64,000 nucleotides of DNA from positions 49,633 through 113,632 of the forward strand of contig JBBRAH010000003.1 in assembly GCA_038206985.1 (NCBI GenBank), in the 5' to 3' direction. A program made the translations under genes and the position numbers. How positions within the stretch are numbered: position 1 is the stretch's first letter; the number at the start of each line of letters is the position of its first letter. The notes under the pieces were generated by a model. That model worked only from the letters and a program-made list of their open reading frames with translations, ran no database searches and was not told the DNA's origin. This document shows positions 1 to 8,847 of the stretch, one piece after another. Origin of the DNA: CAXMST01 sp038206985 (GTDB taxonomy: Bacteria > Actinomycetota > Thermoleophilia > Solirubrobacterales > 70-9).

Positions 1-463
1 CGGCGCCGACCGACATCAGCGCCACGTACGCCCCCGTGATGCGCCCAGGTGCAGCCGGGAAGGCGCGCTTGACCACCGAGGGCAACACCGCACCCGCGAC
101 CGCAACCCCCACGCCGAGTGGAATCGTCACCGCGAGCAGGAGTGCCCCGGTCGGCACGATGCCGCGCAGAGCCGAGGTGACGGCGATCAGGACGAGGCAG
201 GCGAGCGCCACCCGCCCAGCCCCGTGTCGCCTCAGCAGGTGCGGGGCGAGGAGGGCGAACAGGCCCATGCAGAAGAACGGGATCGTGACCAGCAGCCCCG
301 CGAGCGTGCTGCTCATGTCCAGGTCGCTGCGGATCGTCTCGATGATCGGACCGACCGCGACCACCGCAATCCGGAGATTGACTGCAAGGCCGAGTATTCC
401 GGCCAGGATCCAGCGGTCGAGTCGCGGCGGAGCGGTCCGGGCGTCCGCCGCCCCCGTTTCCAC
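1..463 (-). CDS. MFS transporter, CynX/NimT (cyanate permease-like) family, 5' part
   Basis: Reading the minus strand from a GTG at 463 gives about 154 residues with no stop before the window edge, so the C-terminal part lies outside. The protein starts with a short polar stretch and then hydrophobic helices. The first helix region reads NLRIAVVAVGPIIETIR followed by LAGLLVTIPFFCMGLFA, the pattern of the CynX/NimT branch of the major facilitator superfamily (cyanate, nitroimidazole and small organic acid exporters or importers). It lies 5 bp after the stop of the molybdenum hydroxylase large subunit and probably closes that operon, so it may move the substrate or a product of the catabolic pathway across the cytoplasmic membrane. 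The family is fairly clear; the substrate is unknown. Confidence 0.75.
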   Translation of the reverse strand, partial: METGAADARTAPPRLDRWILAGILGLAVNLRIAVVAVGPIIETIRSDLDMSSTLAGLLVTIPFFCMGLFALLAPHLLRRHGAGRVALACLVLIAVTSALRGIVPTGALLLAVTIPLGVGVAVAGAVLPSVVKRAFPAAPGRITGAYVALMSVGA

Positions 464-468
464 CGGGG

Positions 469-2841
469 TCAGCCCACGTCTACGATCGGCGACCGGCGGG
501 CGAGATCGTAAACCCGGGACGGAGCGAGCTCCAGCCGGTCGACATCCACGTCGAGCGCGTCACCGACGGCGGTTGCGATGACGGCCGGGCTGAACACGGT
601 GCCCGACTCCCCCACTCCCTTGATTCCGAGCGCCGTGTAAGGCGAGGCAGTCTCGATGTGGTCGAGCTCGAGCTTTGGGATGTCGTGGGAGGTGGGGATC
701 AGGTAGTCCATGAACGTGGTCGCCAGAGGCTGTCCGTTCTCGTCGTAGACGAGGTGCTCGTGGATCGTGCCGCCGATCCCCTGGGCCGTGGCCCCGTAGA
801 TCTGGCCCTCGACAATCATCGGGTTGATGACCGTCCCGCAGTCGTGCACGATCACGTACCGCTCGAAGCGGATCTTGCCCGTGTTCGGGTCGATCTCGGC
901 AATAGCGGCATGGGTCGCGTTGGCGAAGGTGGCCGAAGGGGGATCGAAATGGGCCGTCTCCTCGATAGTCGGCTCGGGCAGCACGTCGTCCGGGAACTCC
1001 GAGGCCGTGAAGTACGCGGCATGAGCGAGGTCCGCGAGAAGAATCTGCTTCGACGGACTGCCCTTGACGACGACCGCGCCGTCGCTGAGCTCGAGGTCCT
1101 CCGTGCTGGCCTCGAGCATGTGGGCCGCGAGCTTGAAGAGCTTCGCCCGGACCTTGTCGGCGGCCATCACAGCGGCTGTCCCGCCGAGTGTGGCCTGCCG
1201 ACTCGCCCACGCGCCGGCGCCATATGGGCTCTTCGACGTGTCGCCCATGCTGATCGTGACGTCGTCGACCCCGACACCGAGCTGGTCGGCGACGATCTGC
1301 CCCAGGGTCGTCTCGATCCCCTGACCGATCGCGGTCGTCCCGAACAGCGCGTGAACCTTGCCCTGGGAGTCGATCTTGATCTGACATCCCTCCTGGCCCG
1401 AGATCGGCACCCCGCGTACCCCGTACCAGGTGGCACCGCGAGCCAACGCCTCGCCGCCACAGGAGATGCCCAGCCCGAAGTAGCGCCCCTGCTCACGCAT
1501 CTCGGCCTGGAAGGAAGCGAAGTCCCCGAAGCCGATCATCTCCATGGCGCGCTCGAGGGCCGGGATGTAGCTGCCCGACTCGATCAGATACCCGCCGGTG
1601 AGGGTCTTGTATGGGAACTGGTCCTCGTGCAGCAGATTCCGGCGACGGACCTCGACCCGGTCGAGGTCGGTTGCCTTGGCCACCTCGTCCAGGAGGCGAT
1701 CCATCACGAAGATCGTGACCGGCTGGGCAACGCCCCGATAAACGCAGAGCGGCGGCTTGTTGGTCATCACGACATTCAGCTCGTAGCCGTAGGCCGGGAT
1801 GTCGTGGCCCGCGGCGACCATGTCGATCGCCGCCATCATTCCCTCAACCGTGTTGCCACGAGCCGGCACGCCGTAGGCGCCGGCGTCGCTGAGGATCTTT
1901 ACCTTCAGCCCGAGAATCGAGCCTGCCGCGTCGTAGGCCAGCTCGGCATCGACGACCATGTCGCGATGCTGGCTGCTCCCGATCAGATCCTCCTGCCTAT
2001 CCTGAATCCACTTCACGTTCCAGGCCCCGCCCAGCAGCACGGCGATCGCTGTGCATGCGAGCTCCTCCGGATAGACCGGCAACTTGATGCCGAAGCCACC
2101 GCCGGAGTCCGGTGCGATGACCTCGAGCTTCGATTCCGGCCAGTCGAGCACGCGGGCGATCACCGTCCGTGCGAGAAAGACGTCTTGCCAGGGGGCGCGG
2201 AGCTGCAGCACCTCGGATGCGGGGTCGTAGCTGGCTACGATCCCGCGGGTCTCCAGCGGCGCACCGGTGTGGCGCTGCGCCGACAGTCGCTTGCTGACCA
2301 CGCCCGCAGCCTTCTCGAAGGCGGCGTCTAGCTCGCCGGCGGCGAACTCATCGTGAAAATAGATGTTGTCGCCCCACTCGTCGTAGAGCAGGTCACCCCC
2401 GCCCGCCAGCGATTTCTCGGCGTCGACCACGGGGTCGAGCGGCTCGTAATCGACCTCGACCAGCTCGGCGATGTCCTCCGCCTGGTAGCGGCTCGGAGCG
2501 ACCACCGCCGCGAGCGGCTCCCCCACCCAGCGCACCTTTTCACGTACGAGCGGGAAGTAGTCAGCGGTGGAGGTTCCCTTCCAGCCGCCCCAGTAGCGGT
2601 TCACGCACACCGACTCGAGATCCTCGGCGGTAAACACCGCGATCGTGTCGGGATGGGCCCGCGCCGCCTCGAGGTCCATGCGGACTACCCGGGCATGAGC
2701 CTCCGAGCTGCGTACGAAGCTGACATGCGCGAGGTTGGGAAATGGAAGGTCGTTGATGTAGCGGCCGAGGCCGCGCGTCAGTCTCCCGGCCTCCCGCATC
2801 GGGATGCCCTTGCCGACCCATCCGCCCGCTCGCTTGCTCAT
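469..2841 (-). CDS. Molybdenum hydroxylase large subunit (xanthine dehydrogenase/CoxL family) 1
   Basis: A 790-residue molybdopterin-cytosine-dinucleotide binding subunit that would hydroxylate an aromatic or heterocyclic carbon using water. The start is the ATG at 2841, which overlaps the stop of the Fe-S subunit gene (ATGA); longer upstream reading only extends into that gene. Visible motifs are GGGFGIK (cofactor contact), VYRGVAQP at the substrate loop and GIKGVGESG near the C terminus, which carries the catalytic glutamate. The loop is not the AYRCSFR of true form I CO dehydrogenase. Together with the small and medium subunit genes upstream (2838-3302, 3316-4167) it completes an L-S-M enzyme. 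The substrate cannot be read from sequence; a pathway for an N-heterocycle is inferred from the whole locus. Confidence 0.88.
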   Translation of the reverse strand: MSKRAGGWVGKGIPMREAGRLTRGLGRYINDLPFPNLAHVSFVRSSEAHARVVRMDLEAARAHPDTIAVFTAEDLESVCVNRYWGGWKGTSTADYFPLVREKVRWVGEPLAAVVAPSRYQAEDIAELVEVDYEPLDPVVDAEKSLAGGGDLLYDEWGDNIYFHDEFAAGELDAAFEKAAGVVSKRLSAQRHTGAPLETRGIVASYDPASEVLQLRAPWQDVFLARTVIARVLDWPESKLEVIAPDSGGGFGIKLPVYPEELACTAIAVLLGGAWNVKWIQDRQEDLIGSSQHRDMVVDAELAYDAAGSILGLKVKILSDAGAYGVPARGNTVEGMMAAIDMVAAGHDIPAYGYELNVVMTNKPPLCVYRGVAQPVTIFVMDRLLDEVAKATDLDRVEVRRRNLLHEDQFPYKTLTGGYLIESGSYIPALERAMEMIGFGDFASFQAEMREQGRYFGLGISCGGEALARGATWYGVRGVPISGQEGCQIKIDSQGKVHALFGTTAIGQGIETTLGQIVADQLGVGVDDVTISMGDTSKSPYGAGAWASRQATLGGTAAVMAADKVRAKLFKLAAHMLEASTEDLELSDGAVVVKGSPSKQILLADLAHAAYFTASEFPDDVLPEPTIEETAHFDPPSATFANATHAAIAEIDPNTGKIRFERYVIVHDCGTVINPMIVEGQIYGATAQGIGGTIHEHLVYDENGQPLATTFMDYLIPTSHDIPKLELDHIETASPYTALGIKGVGESGTVFSPAVIATAVGDALDVDVDRLELAPSRVYDLARRSPIVDVG

Positions 2842-3302
2842 GCTTCCGCCGCGGCCATGATCGAGGTGACGATGCCGTCGTAGCCGGTGCAGCGGCAGAG
2901 GTTGCCGGAGATGGCCTCGCGAACCTCTTCCTCGCTGGGCTTCGGATTCTCTTCCAGGAACGCCTTTGCAGTGAGCAGCATCCCCGGCGTGCAGAAGCCG
3001 CACTGAAGCCCGAGATTGTCGACAAACGCCTGCTGCAGCACACTGAGCTGATCGCCGTCAGCCAGCGACTCGACGGTCTCGATCTCCCGGCCCTCGGCCT
3101 GGCGCGCGAACATCAGGCAAGAACGAACGGGCTGACCGTCGAGCAGGACTGTGCAGGCACCGCAGACACCGTGCTCGCAGCCCGGATGCGCGCCGGTCAA
3201 ACCGAGCTCATCCCTGAGCGTGTCAAGGAGCAGCTGTCGGTCCTCGACGCTGACGGCGCGCTCCTGGCCGTTGACACTGAGACTGAACTCGCTTGGCTCC
3301 AT
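2838..3302 (-). CDS. Molybdenum hydroxylase [2Fe-2S] small subunit (CoxS-like) 1
   Basis: A 154-residue electron-transfer subunit. The N-terminal plant-type ferredoxin domain has the cluster CEHGVCGACTVLLDG plus a later RSCL cysteine. The C-terminal four-helix domain has QCGFCTPGM and LCRCTGY for the second, proximal cluster. Length is normal for CoxS/XdhC-type subunits. It passes electrons from the molybdenum centre of the following large subunit to FAD on the medium subunit. It is translated between the medium subunit gene (13 bp upstream) and the large subunit (4-bp overlap), giving an M-S-L gene order like cox operons. Confidence 0.9.
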   Translation of the reverse strand: MEPSEFSLSVNGQERAVSVEDRQLLLDTLRDELGLTGAHPGCEHGVCGACTVLLDGQPVRSCLMFARQAEGREIETVESLADGDQLSVLQQAFVDNLGLQCGFCTPGMLLTAKAFLEENPKPSEEEVREAISGNLCRCTGYDGIVTSIMAAAEA

Positions 3303-3315
3303 CTCTCCCTCCTCT

Positions 3316-4167
3316 CTATCGCGTTAAGGCGCGCTCGAATGCGCGCCGGGTCAGCTCACTCGCAAGATTACGGCGGTACTCGGTACTGCCGTGGATGTCG
3401 CCCGTTGGATCGACCTGCTCGCGCACGAGCGCGGCGGCGCGCTCGACGGCATCGGAGCGGCCGGCGCCCTCGAGATCCTGGAGGCCATCGAGGGCGAACG
3501 GGGTCGAATCGACGCCGCCGAGCACGACGCGGGCGGGGCCCACCTGATCGCCGTCGTGGTCCACGACGCAGGCGACGGAGACCAGGGCGAAGTCGCCGGG
3601 GCGGCGGGCGAACTCCTCGAAGGCTGTGCCTGTGCCTGCGCCGGTCGACGGCATGTTCACCGAGACCAGCAGCTCATCCTCGGCGATCGCCGTCATCAGA
3701 AAGCCGTAGAAGAGGTCGTCGGCGGCCACCACCCGCTCGCTGCCCTGCTTGCGAAGCGTCACCGAGCCACGCAGCGCCAAGAGCACGATCGGCAACTCGG
3801 CAGCGGGGTCGGCATGGGCAATCGTCCCGCCGATCGTGCCGCGGTTGCGGATCGCGACATGGGCAATGTGCGGAATCGCCTCGGCGAGCAGCGGACAGTG
3901 CTTGGCCAGCTCGCCGTCACGCTCGAGATCCGTCTGGGTTGTCAGGGCGCCAATCTCGAGAGTTCCACCGGCCAACGTCCAGCCCCGCAGCCCCTCGATC
4001 CGCGTGATGTCGAGCAGCGAGTCGGGGCGGGCGAACCTCATATTCATCAGGGCGACCAGGCTCTGGCCCCCGGCGACCACCTTGACCTCGTCGCCGCACT
4101 CAGCGAGGCGGGCAAGCGCGTCATCGATCGACTCCGCGCGCTCGTACACAAAGGCTGCGGGCTTCAC
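3316..4167 (-). CDS. Molybdenum hydroxylase FAD-binding medium subunit (CoxM-like) 1
   Basis: A 283-residue FAD subunit of the xanthine dehydrogenase / CO dehydrogenase superfamily. The two flavin-binding signatures of the family are present: AGGQSLVALMNMR near residue 32 and TIGGTIAHADPAAELP near residue 113. The C-terminal CO dehydrogenase flavoprotein domain follows. The ATG overlaps the stop of the upstream fused subunit by 4 bp, so all these genes are translationally coupled. It completes the first L-S-M set with the genes at 2838-3302 and 469-2841. Confidence 0.9.
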   Translation of the reverse strand: MKPAAFVYERAESIDDALARLAECGDEVKVVAGGQSLVALMNMRFARPDSLLDITRIEGLRGWTLAGGTLEIGALTTQTDLERDGELAKHCPLLAEAIPHIAHVAIRNRGTIGGTIAHADPAAELPIVLLALRGSVTLRKQGSERVVAADDLFYGFLMTAIAEDELLVSVNMPSTGAGTGTAFEEFARRPGDFALVSVACVVDHDGDQVGPARVVLGGVDSTPFALDGLQDLEGAGRSDAVERAAALVREQVDPTGDIHGSTEYRRNLASELTRRAFERALTR

Positions 4168-6959
4168 TTCTGACTCCTTTCCGCGCGCCGCGCGAGTAGA
4201 TCCAGCACGACCTCCGGTGTGACCGGCAGCTGTCTCGGGCGCTCGCCGAGCGCATGGGTGACGGCGTTGGCGACGGCGGGGGCGATCGGTACTACAGAGG
4301 CTTCCCCCAGTCCCTTGGCGCCGAATGGCCCGGTCGGCTCCTCCGAGTCGAGGATCACGGTGTCGATCTCAGGCATGTCCGCCGCGCGGAGCAACTGATA
4401 GGCGCCGAAGCTCCGGGTCGCCAGGCGCCCGTCGGGATCGAAGCTGATCGCCTCGCCGATCGCGGCGCCGAGGCCCATATGGATCGCCCCGTGCAGCTGG
4501 CCCTCGACGAACATCGGGTTCACGGGGCGGCCACAGTCGATTGCCTCGGAGACCCGCTCGACATCGATCGTCCCGGTGTGCGGGTCGATCGCGATCTCGG
4601 CGATGCAGACAGCGTACGGGGCGGCGACATTGGTGGGCAGGAAGGTCCCCTTGGCGACGAGCCGCTGTGGATGGTCGGACTCGTAGCGGACCCACCGCGC
4701 CACGTCGGCGATCTCCAGATCCTTGCCGGGCGTCCCCCGAACCTGCACTCGGCCGTCCTCGATGTTGAGGTCGGTCGCATCGAGCTCGAGCATCTGCGAC
4801 GCCTCGTTGAGCAACTGTTCGCGCATGTCCGCGGCGGCCTGCCGGATCGCACCGCCGGCCACGTAAGTAGTGCGGCTGGAATGGGCCCCCTGGTCATAGG
4901 GGGCGAGATCCGTATCTCCGGTGTCGACCCGGATCCGCTCGCTGGGAACGCTGAGCTCCTCTGCGGCGAGCTGGGCGAAGATGGTGGTCGATCCGGTGCC
5001 GGTATCCGGTACGCCGACATGGATGATGAAGGTGCCGTCCTCGTGCAGGCTGAGCTGGGCGTCACCGTGGTCGCGGTAGTAGGGCATCACCGTGCTGATG
5101 TGGCTGCCGACCGCGACACCTATCCCGCGGAGCTTGCCGTCGCCCCGCGGTTCGAGCAGGTCGCGTCGCTTCGCGTCCCACCCGGTCCGCTCGCGTAGCT
5201 GCTCCAGCCCGTCCGCCGCGGCGGCGGAACGAATCTCCCAGTCGGGACCGAGATCGAGGTAGGGGTCGCCGGCGCGGACCACGTTGCGAATCCGGAGCTC
5301 GATCGGATCGATATCGAGGACCTCGGCCAGCTCGTCGAGCTGCGACTCGATCGCGAACGCCGCCTGGGGGGATCCGAAGCCGCGCATGCCTCCGCCCACC
5401 GGGGTGTTCGTGTAAGCGACCTGGCCCTGGTAGTGGATGTTGGGCACGTTGTAGAGCGCGGCGGAGCGGACCCCGAGCGAGAGCATCACCCGGTAGCCCA
5501 TCGTCGAGTAGCCCCCGGTCGCGATCGTGGCTTGCGTGCGTCGGCCTACGAGCAGGCCGTCCTTGGTGGCCGCGAGCTCCGCGTTGACCACGGCCGCGTG
5601 GCGAACCCGGGTCGAAGTGAACTGCTCCTCGCGAGTGTTGACCAGCTTCACCGGCCGCCCCGTTCGCTGGGCGAGCATCACGACCGCATACTCGTCCGCG
5701 GGGTCCGAGCGCTCGCCATTGCCACCCCCCATGTCCGGGGCGATGATCCGGACCTTCGATTCCGGTAGCCCGAGGGCCATCGGAATGATCGAGCGAATGT
5801 GGAAGGGCACCTGGGTCGTGGCCCGGATCGTCACCATCCCGTCGAAGTCGACATCGGCGATGACCGCCTTCGGCTCCAGGTTCGCGTGCTGGGCGCCAGC
5901 GGAGAAAAAGACGCCCTCGAGGCGGACATCGGCGGATGCGAAGGCCTGCTCCGGATCGCCATAGCGCAGCTCCTTAGCAGGAGCGGCGACGTTGCCCGTG
6001 CCCTCGTGGATCTCCGGAGCCCCGGGCTGAAGCGCTTCCAGCGGATCGGTCAGAGCGGCGAGGGGCTCGTAGTCGACCTCGATCAGAGCCAGCGCCTCGG
6101 TCGCTGCCTGAAGCGACTCGGCAGCAACCATTGCAACGCGGTCTCCGTCGAAGCGCACCTTCTCGTTGAGTACGCGCTCGTCGTAGCGGAGGGTCTCGCC
6201 GTCGTTGGGGTTGCGGTAGGCGCTGTTGTAGGGCGTGTCGGGGACGTCCTCGAAGGTGATCACGTCGACGACTCCGTCGAGCTCGAGCGCCGCGGACACA
6301 TCGATCGACCGGATTCTTGCGTGAGCGTGCGGGGCGCGCAGCACCCTGGCGTGGAGCATGCCGGGGACGACCATGTCGGCCAGGTACTTCTGTGCGCCGG
6401 AGACCTTCGCCAGGCTCGTCTTCTGGGGAAGACGTGCGCCCATGCCATCCGCCGGGGCCGGCTCAAGGGGCTCGGTCTGGAGCTCGCCGATAGCCGCCTG
6501 GGTGGCTTCAACGATCTTTTTGTAACCGGTGCAGCGGCAGAGATTCGAGCCCAGCGCCTCCCTGATCCGCCCCTCGGAGGGCTTCGGCTCGTTCTCCAGA
6601 AGGGACTGCAGCCGCAACAGGACTCCGCTGGTGCAGTAGCCGCACTGGAACGCGCCATGATCGATAAAGCTCTGCTGCAGCGGGCTCGGCTCACCCTCCG
6701 AAGCCAGCCCCTCGACCGTGCGGATGCTGGTGCCGTCGGCGCGCACCGCCGGTATCAGGCAGGACCGGACCGGACGGCCGTCGACGATCACCGTGCAGGC
6801 GCCACACTGGCCGACCTCGCAGGCTGGCTTGGCCCCGGTGAGGCCGAGTGGGCCGCGGACCACCCGCAGCAGGCTCTCTGCCGGATCGACGTCGACCAGC
6901 GTCGACTCGCCGTTGAGCTCGAACTCGATAGGCACCTCGGTCGGCAGCAGAGTCGTCAC
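4164..6959 (-). CDS. Fused [2Fe-2S] + molybdopterin subunit of a molybdenum hydroxylase
   Basis: A 931-residue protein with two subunits in one chain. Residues about 1-165 are a complete CoxS-type domain (CEVGQCGACTVIVDG, QCGYCTSGV, LCRCTGYKK). A linker follows, and from about residue 175 there is a full CoxL-type domain (MGGGNGER, MRGFGSPQAAFAIE, and AKGLGEAS with the catalytic glutamate). GTG at 6959 is chosen because it overlaps the upstream stop as GTGA and is followed directly by the ferredoxin domain. The adjacent FAD gene (6956-7849) supplies the third domain. Such S-L fusions occur in some xanthine and nicotinate dehydrogenase relatives. The substrate is unknown. Confidence 0.85.
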   Translation of the reverse strand: MTTLLPTEVPIEFELNGESTLVDVDPAESLLRVVRGPLGLTGAKPACEVGQCGACTVIVDGRPVRSCLIPAVRADGTSIRTVEGLASEGEPSPLQQSFIDHGAFQCGYCTSGVLLRLQSLLENEPKPSEGRIREALGSNLCRCTGYKKIVEATQAAIGELQTEPLEPAPADGMGARLPQKTSLAKVSGAQKYLADMVVPGMLHARVLRAPHAHARIRSIDVSAALELDGVVDVITFEDVPDTPYNSAYRNPNDGETLRYDERVLNEKVRFDGDRVAMVAAESLQAATEALALIEVDYEPLAALTDPLEALQPGAPEIHEGTGNVAAPAKELRYGDPEQAFASADVRLEGVFFSAGAQHANLEPKAVIADVDFDGMVTIRATTQVPFHIRSIIPMALGLPESKVRIIAPDMGGGNGERSDPADEYAVVMLAQRTGRPVKLVNTREEQFTSTRVRHAAVVNAELAATKDGLLVGRRTQATIATGGYSTMGYRVMLSLGVRSAALYNVPNIHYQGQVAYTNTPVGGGMRGFGSPQAAFAIESQLDELAEVLDIDPIELRIRNVVRAGDPYLDLGPDWEIRSAAAADGLEQLRERTGWDAKRRDLLEPRGDGKLRGIGVAVGSHISTVMPYYRDHGDAQLSLHEDGTFIIHVGVPDTGTGSTTIFAQLAAEELSVPSERIRVDTGDTDLAPYDQGAHSSRTTYVAGGAIRQAAADMREQLLNEASQMLELDATDLNIEDGRVQVRGTPGKDLEIADVARWVRYESDHPQRLVAKGTFLPTNVAAPYAVCIAEIAIDPHTGTIDVERVSEAIDCGRPVNPMFVEGQLHGAIHMGLGAAIGEAISFDPDGRLATRSFGAYQLLRAADMPEIDTVILDSEEPTGPFGAKGLGEASVVPIAPAVANAVTHALGERPRQLPVTPEVVLDLLARRAERSQK

Positions 6960-7849
6960 CGCGGCGCTCCGGACCCAGCCAGGCCGGCGATTTCGTCGGC
7001 GATCACGGCGGTCAGCACGCGGCGCCGATAGTCGGCCGAGGCGAGCGCATCGCCGACGCATTCCAGCGAGGCGGCGGCCTCTTCCGCGACCTCTCGAGGA
7101 TCGAAACCATCGGAGGATGCAAGTGCCTGCTCGACGGCTTCAAGCCGCTGGGGGCGGGAGCTGCCGGCGGCCGCGAAGGCGGCCGGGGGACCGGCGTCGG
7201 GAACTGAGATCGCAAGGCCTGCGACCCCGTAGAAGCGCATGTTGGTCGCCAGCCGACGATAGATCCAACGGCCGGACTCGGCTTCGGGAACCATGACCGA
7301 GACGAGCACCTCACCCGCGCCCGGAAGGGCATCGGGATCAGCGAGCGCGGAAGCGGCGATTGTTCGCGAGCCGTTGGCGGACGCAAGCTCCAGGCGACCG
7401 CCGAGGGCGGCGATCACCGCCGGCAGCTCGAACCCGGAGGGGGCCGCGGTCAGCAGGTTGCCCCCGATCGTGGCCATGCCGCGCAAGACCTCGTCGCCAA
7501 TTCCCCCGCAGGCCGAGGCGAGTAAGGGCAACCGGCGCGCGATCTCCCCGTCGCAGGCGAGCCGTTCGATCGTCAGTGTCGATCCAATCGAGATCCGTGA
7601 ATCGTCGCCGGAGAGATCGGAGAGCTCACCGACTGAGAGTAGATCGACGGCGAGGCGGATCTCCGGGTCCTGAGCGAGGGCGAAAGGGGGCACCGCGGTG
7701 CATCCGGCGAGGGGGCGCGCCGCAGGACCCGCATCGCGGAGGAGCTGGGTGGCCTCCCCGACGGTGCCGGGAAGGGCCCAGGCGGTCCCAGTCGCTGGGA
7801 GGGAGTCGGAGAGGCTGCTTGTCAGAGTCGGCGAGGCGGCTTCAGGCAC
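6956..7849 (-). CDS. Molybdenum hydroxylase FAD-binding subunit (XdhB/CoxM-like) 2
   Basis: A 297-residue FAD subunit. The second flavin motif is clear (ATIGGNLLTAAPSGFELPAV). The first one is altered: the usual AGGTDL/AGGQSL reads AGCTAVPPF here. The GTG at 7849 is the likely start; it overlaps the end of the isochorismatase gene by 8 bp and precedes the first recognisable sequence. It is followed with a 4-bp overlap by the fused Fe-S/molybdopterin gene, so the two form a two-chain enzyme. The changed flavin loop may weaken or alter FAD contacts, which is an inference from the motif only. Confidence 0.8.
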   Translation of the reverse strand: MPEAASPTLTSSLSDSLPATGTAWALPGTVGEATQLLRDAGPAARPLAGCTAVPPFALAQDPEIRLAVDLLSVGELSDLSGDDSRISIGSTLTIERLACDGEIARRLPLLASACGGIGDEVLRGMATIGGNLLTAAPSGFELPAVIAALGGRLELASANGSRTIAASALADPDALPGAGEVLVSVMVPEAESGRWIYRRLATNMRFYGVAGLAISVPDAGPPAAFAAAGSSRPQRLEAVEQALASSDGFDPREVAEEAAASLECVGDALASADYRRRVLTAVIADEIAGLAGSGAPR

Positions 7850-8639
7850 CGCTCGTCGCCCCCGCCGGATCGAGATCCCGCATCGTCGCCACATCGGCCA
7901 ATCCTCCGGGTGCCTCGCGCCCGAGGCGCGCCGCCCACTCGCGCACGAGCGCCGGCCCATCGACGACCAAGCCGAGATGGCTCGCGACCACCTTGAACGC
8001 CGCCTGCTCCATCTCCTCGGAAAGGCCGGCGGCCACGTCGCGAGGCATCAGTACACGGAAGTCACGATTGGCGGCGTCGAACGCCGTATTGAGACAGCAG
8101 CAGTCGGTCAGCGTGCCGGTGACGACCACGTTCCGTACGGCGAGCTGGCGCAGCAGATGCTCGAGATCAGTCGGGTAGAAGGCCGAGAGCCGCTTCTTGG
8201 TGCGCACGTAGAAGTCCCGCTCGGGGTCGTCCTCGATCATCAGGTCAACCCACTTGGTGCCCTCCCAGCCGAGCTCGTCCATGCCCTCATCGACGCCGTC
8301 GAAGAAGAGGCGGGCCGTGTGGCGCCAGTTGGCTCCACCCTGGAGGGTCTTGGAGTGCCGGTCGTCAATGCCGCCGTGTCGCTGCCAGTGCTGGACCATG
8401 ATCACGGGGACGCCTAGCTCCCGGGCGGCTGCGTTGAATACATCGTGCTCCCGCACGGCCGCCGTCGCGCGCTCTGAGTGGAGGGGCATGCCCTCGTCGT
8501 CGCCGATGTGGCTTCGATGCATGTCGATGCACACGATGGCGGTCGCGCTCGGATCGAGCCAGGCGTCGAAGACCTCGTCCCCGCTCGGCAGCTCCTTGCT
8601 CTGCCCGTCGGGGCCGTAGCAGCGCATATCCGTCTTCAT
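7842..8639 (-). CDS. Isochorismatase-family cysteine hydrolase
   Basis: A 265-residue alpha/beta protein of the isochorismatase-like hydrolase family, which includes N-carbamoylsarcosine, maleamate and ureidoacrylate amidohydrolases. The triad is visible: Asp39 in CIDMHRSH, a lysine at 148 or 149 in YVRTKKRLS, and Cys181 in TGTLTDCCCLNTA. A GAGGAGAGG-type ribosome binding site precedes the ATG. It is the first gene of the leftward operon, about 90 bp from a motif also found before the two other transcription units. In this setting an amidase or carbamoylase step on a ring-opened N-heterocycle product is plausible. The exact substrate is not known. Confidence 0.85.
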   Translation of the reverse strand: MKTDMRCYGPDGQSKELPSGDEVFDAWLDPSATAIVCIDMHRSHIGDDEGMPLHSERATAAVREHDVFNAAARELGVPVIMVQHWQRHGGIDDRHSKTLQGGANWRHTARLFFDGVDEGMDELGWEGTKWVDLMIEDDPERDFYVRTKKRLSAFYPTDLEHLLRQLAVRNVVVTGTLTDCCCLNTAFDAANRDFRVLMPRDVAAGLSEEMEQAAFKVVASHLGLVVDGPALVREWAARLGREAPGGLADVATMRDLDPAGATSGA

Positions 8640-8730
8640 CAGCAGGACCTCTCCTCGATCGACGTCAGGGCTCAGGCGCTGTACGCGCCTTCGGCTCGGC
8701 TAGTCTAGCGGGTCAGGACGACAGACGTCG

Positions 8731-8746
8731 AATGTATGACCATTGC
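8731..8746. promoter_or_regulatory. Candidate operator copy 1 (AATGTATGACCATTGC)
   Basis: This 16-bp word matches two copies at 10957-10972 and 11018-11033, all upstream of different transcription units of the catabolic island. Here it lies about 92 bp upstream of the isochorismatase start. The shared core is ATGTAT-k-AC-m-A-w-TG. Its TGTAnTACA-like centre resembles operators of GntR-family regulators, but no regulator gene is in the window. Function is inferred from position and repetition. Confidence 0.5.
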
Positions 8747-8847
8747 TCCTTGGCCTGCTCCCGCCGGCCCTACCGGAGCAGGGCTCAGCGCCGGCTCTCA
8801 GAGAGGAGAAAGCCGACGCCGAGGCTTGGGGGAAGGAGCAGACTGAC

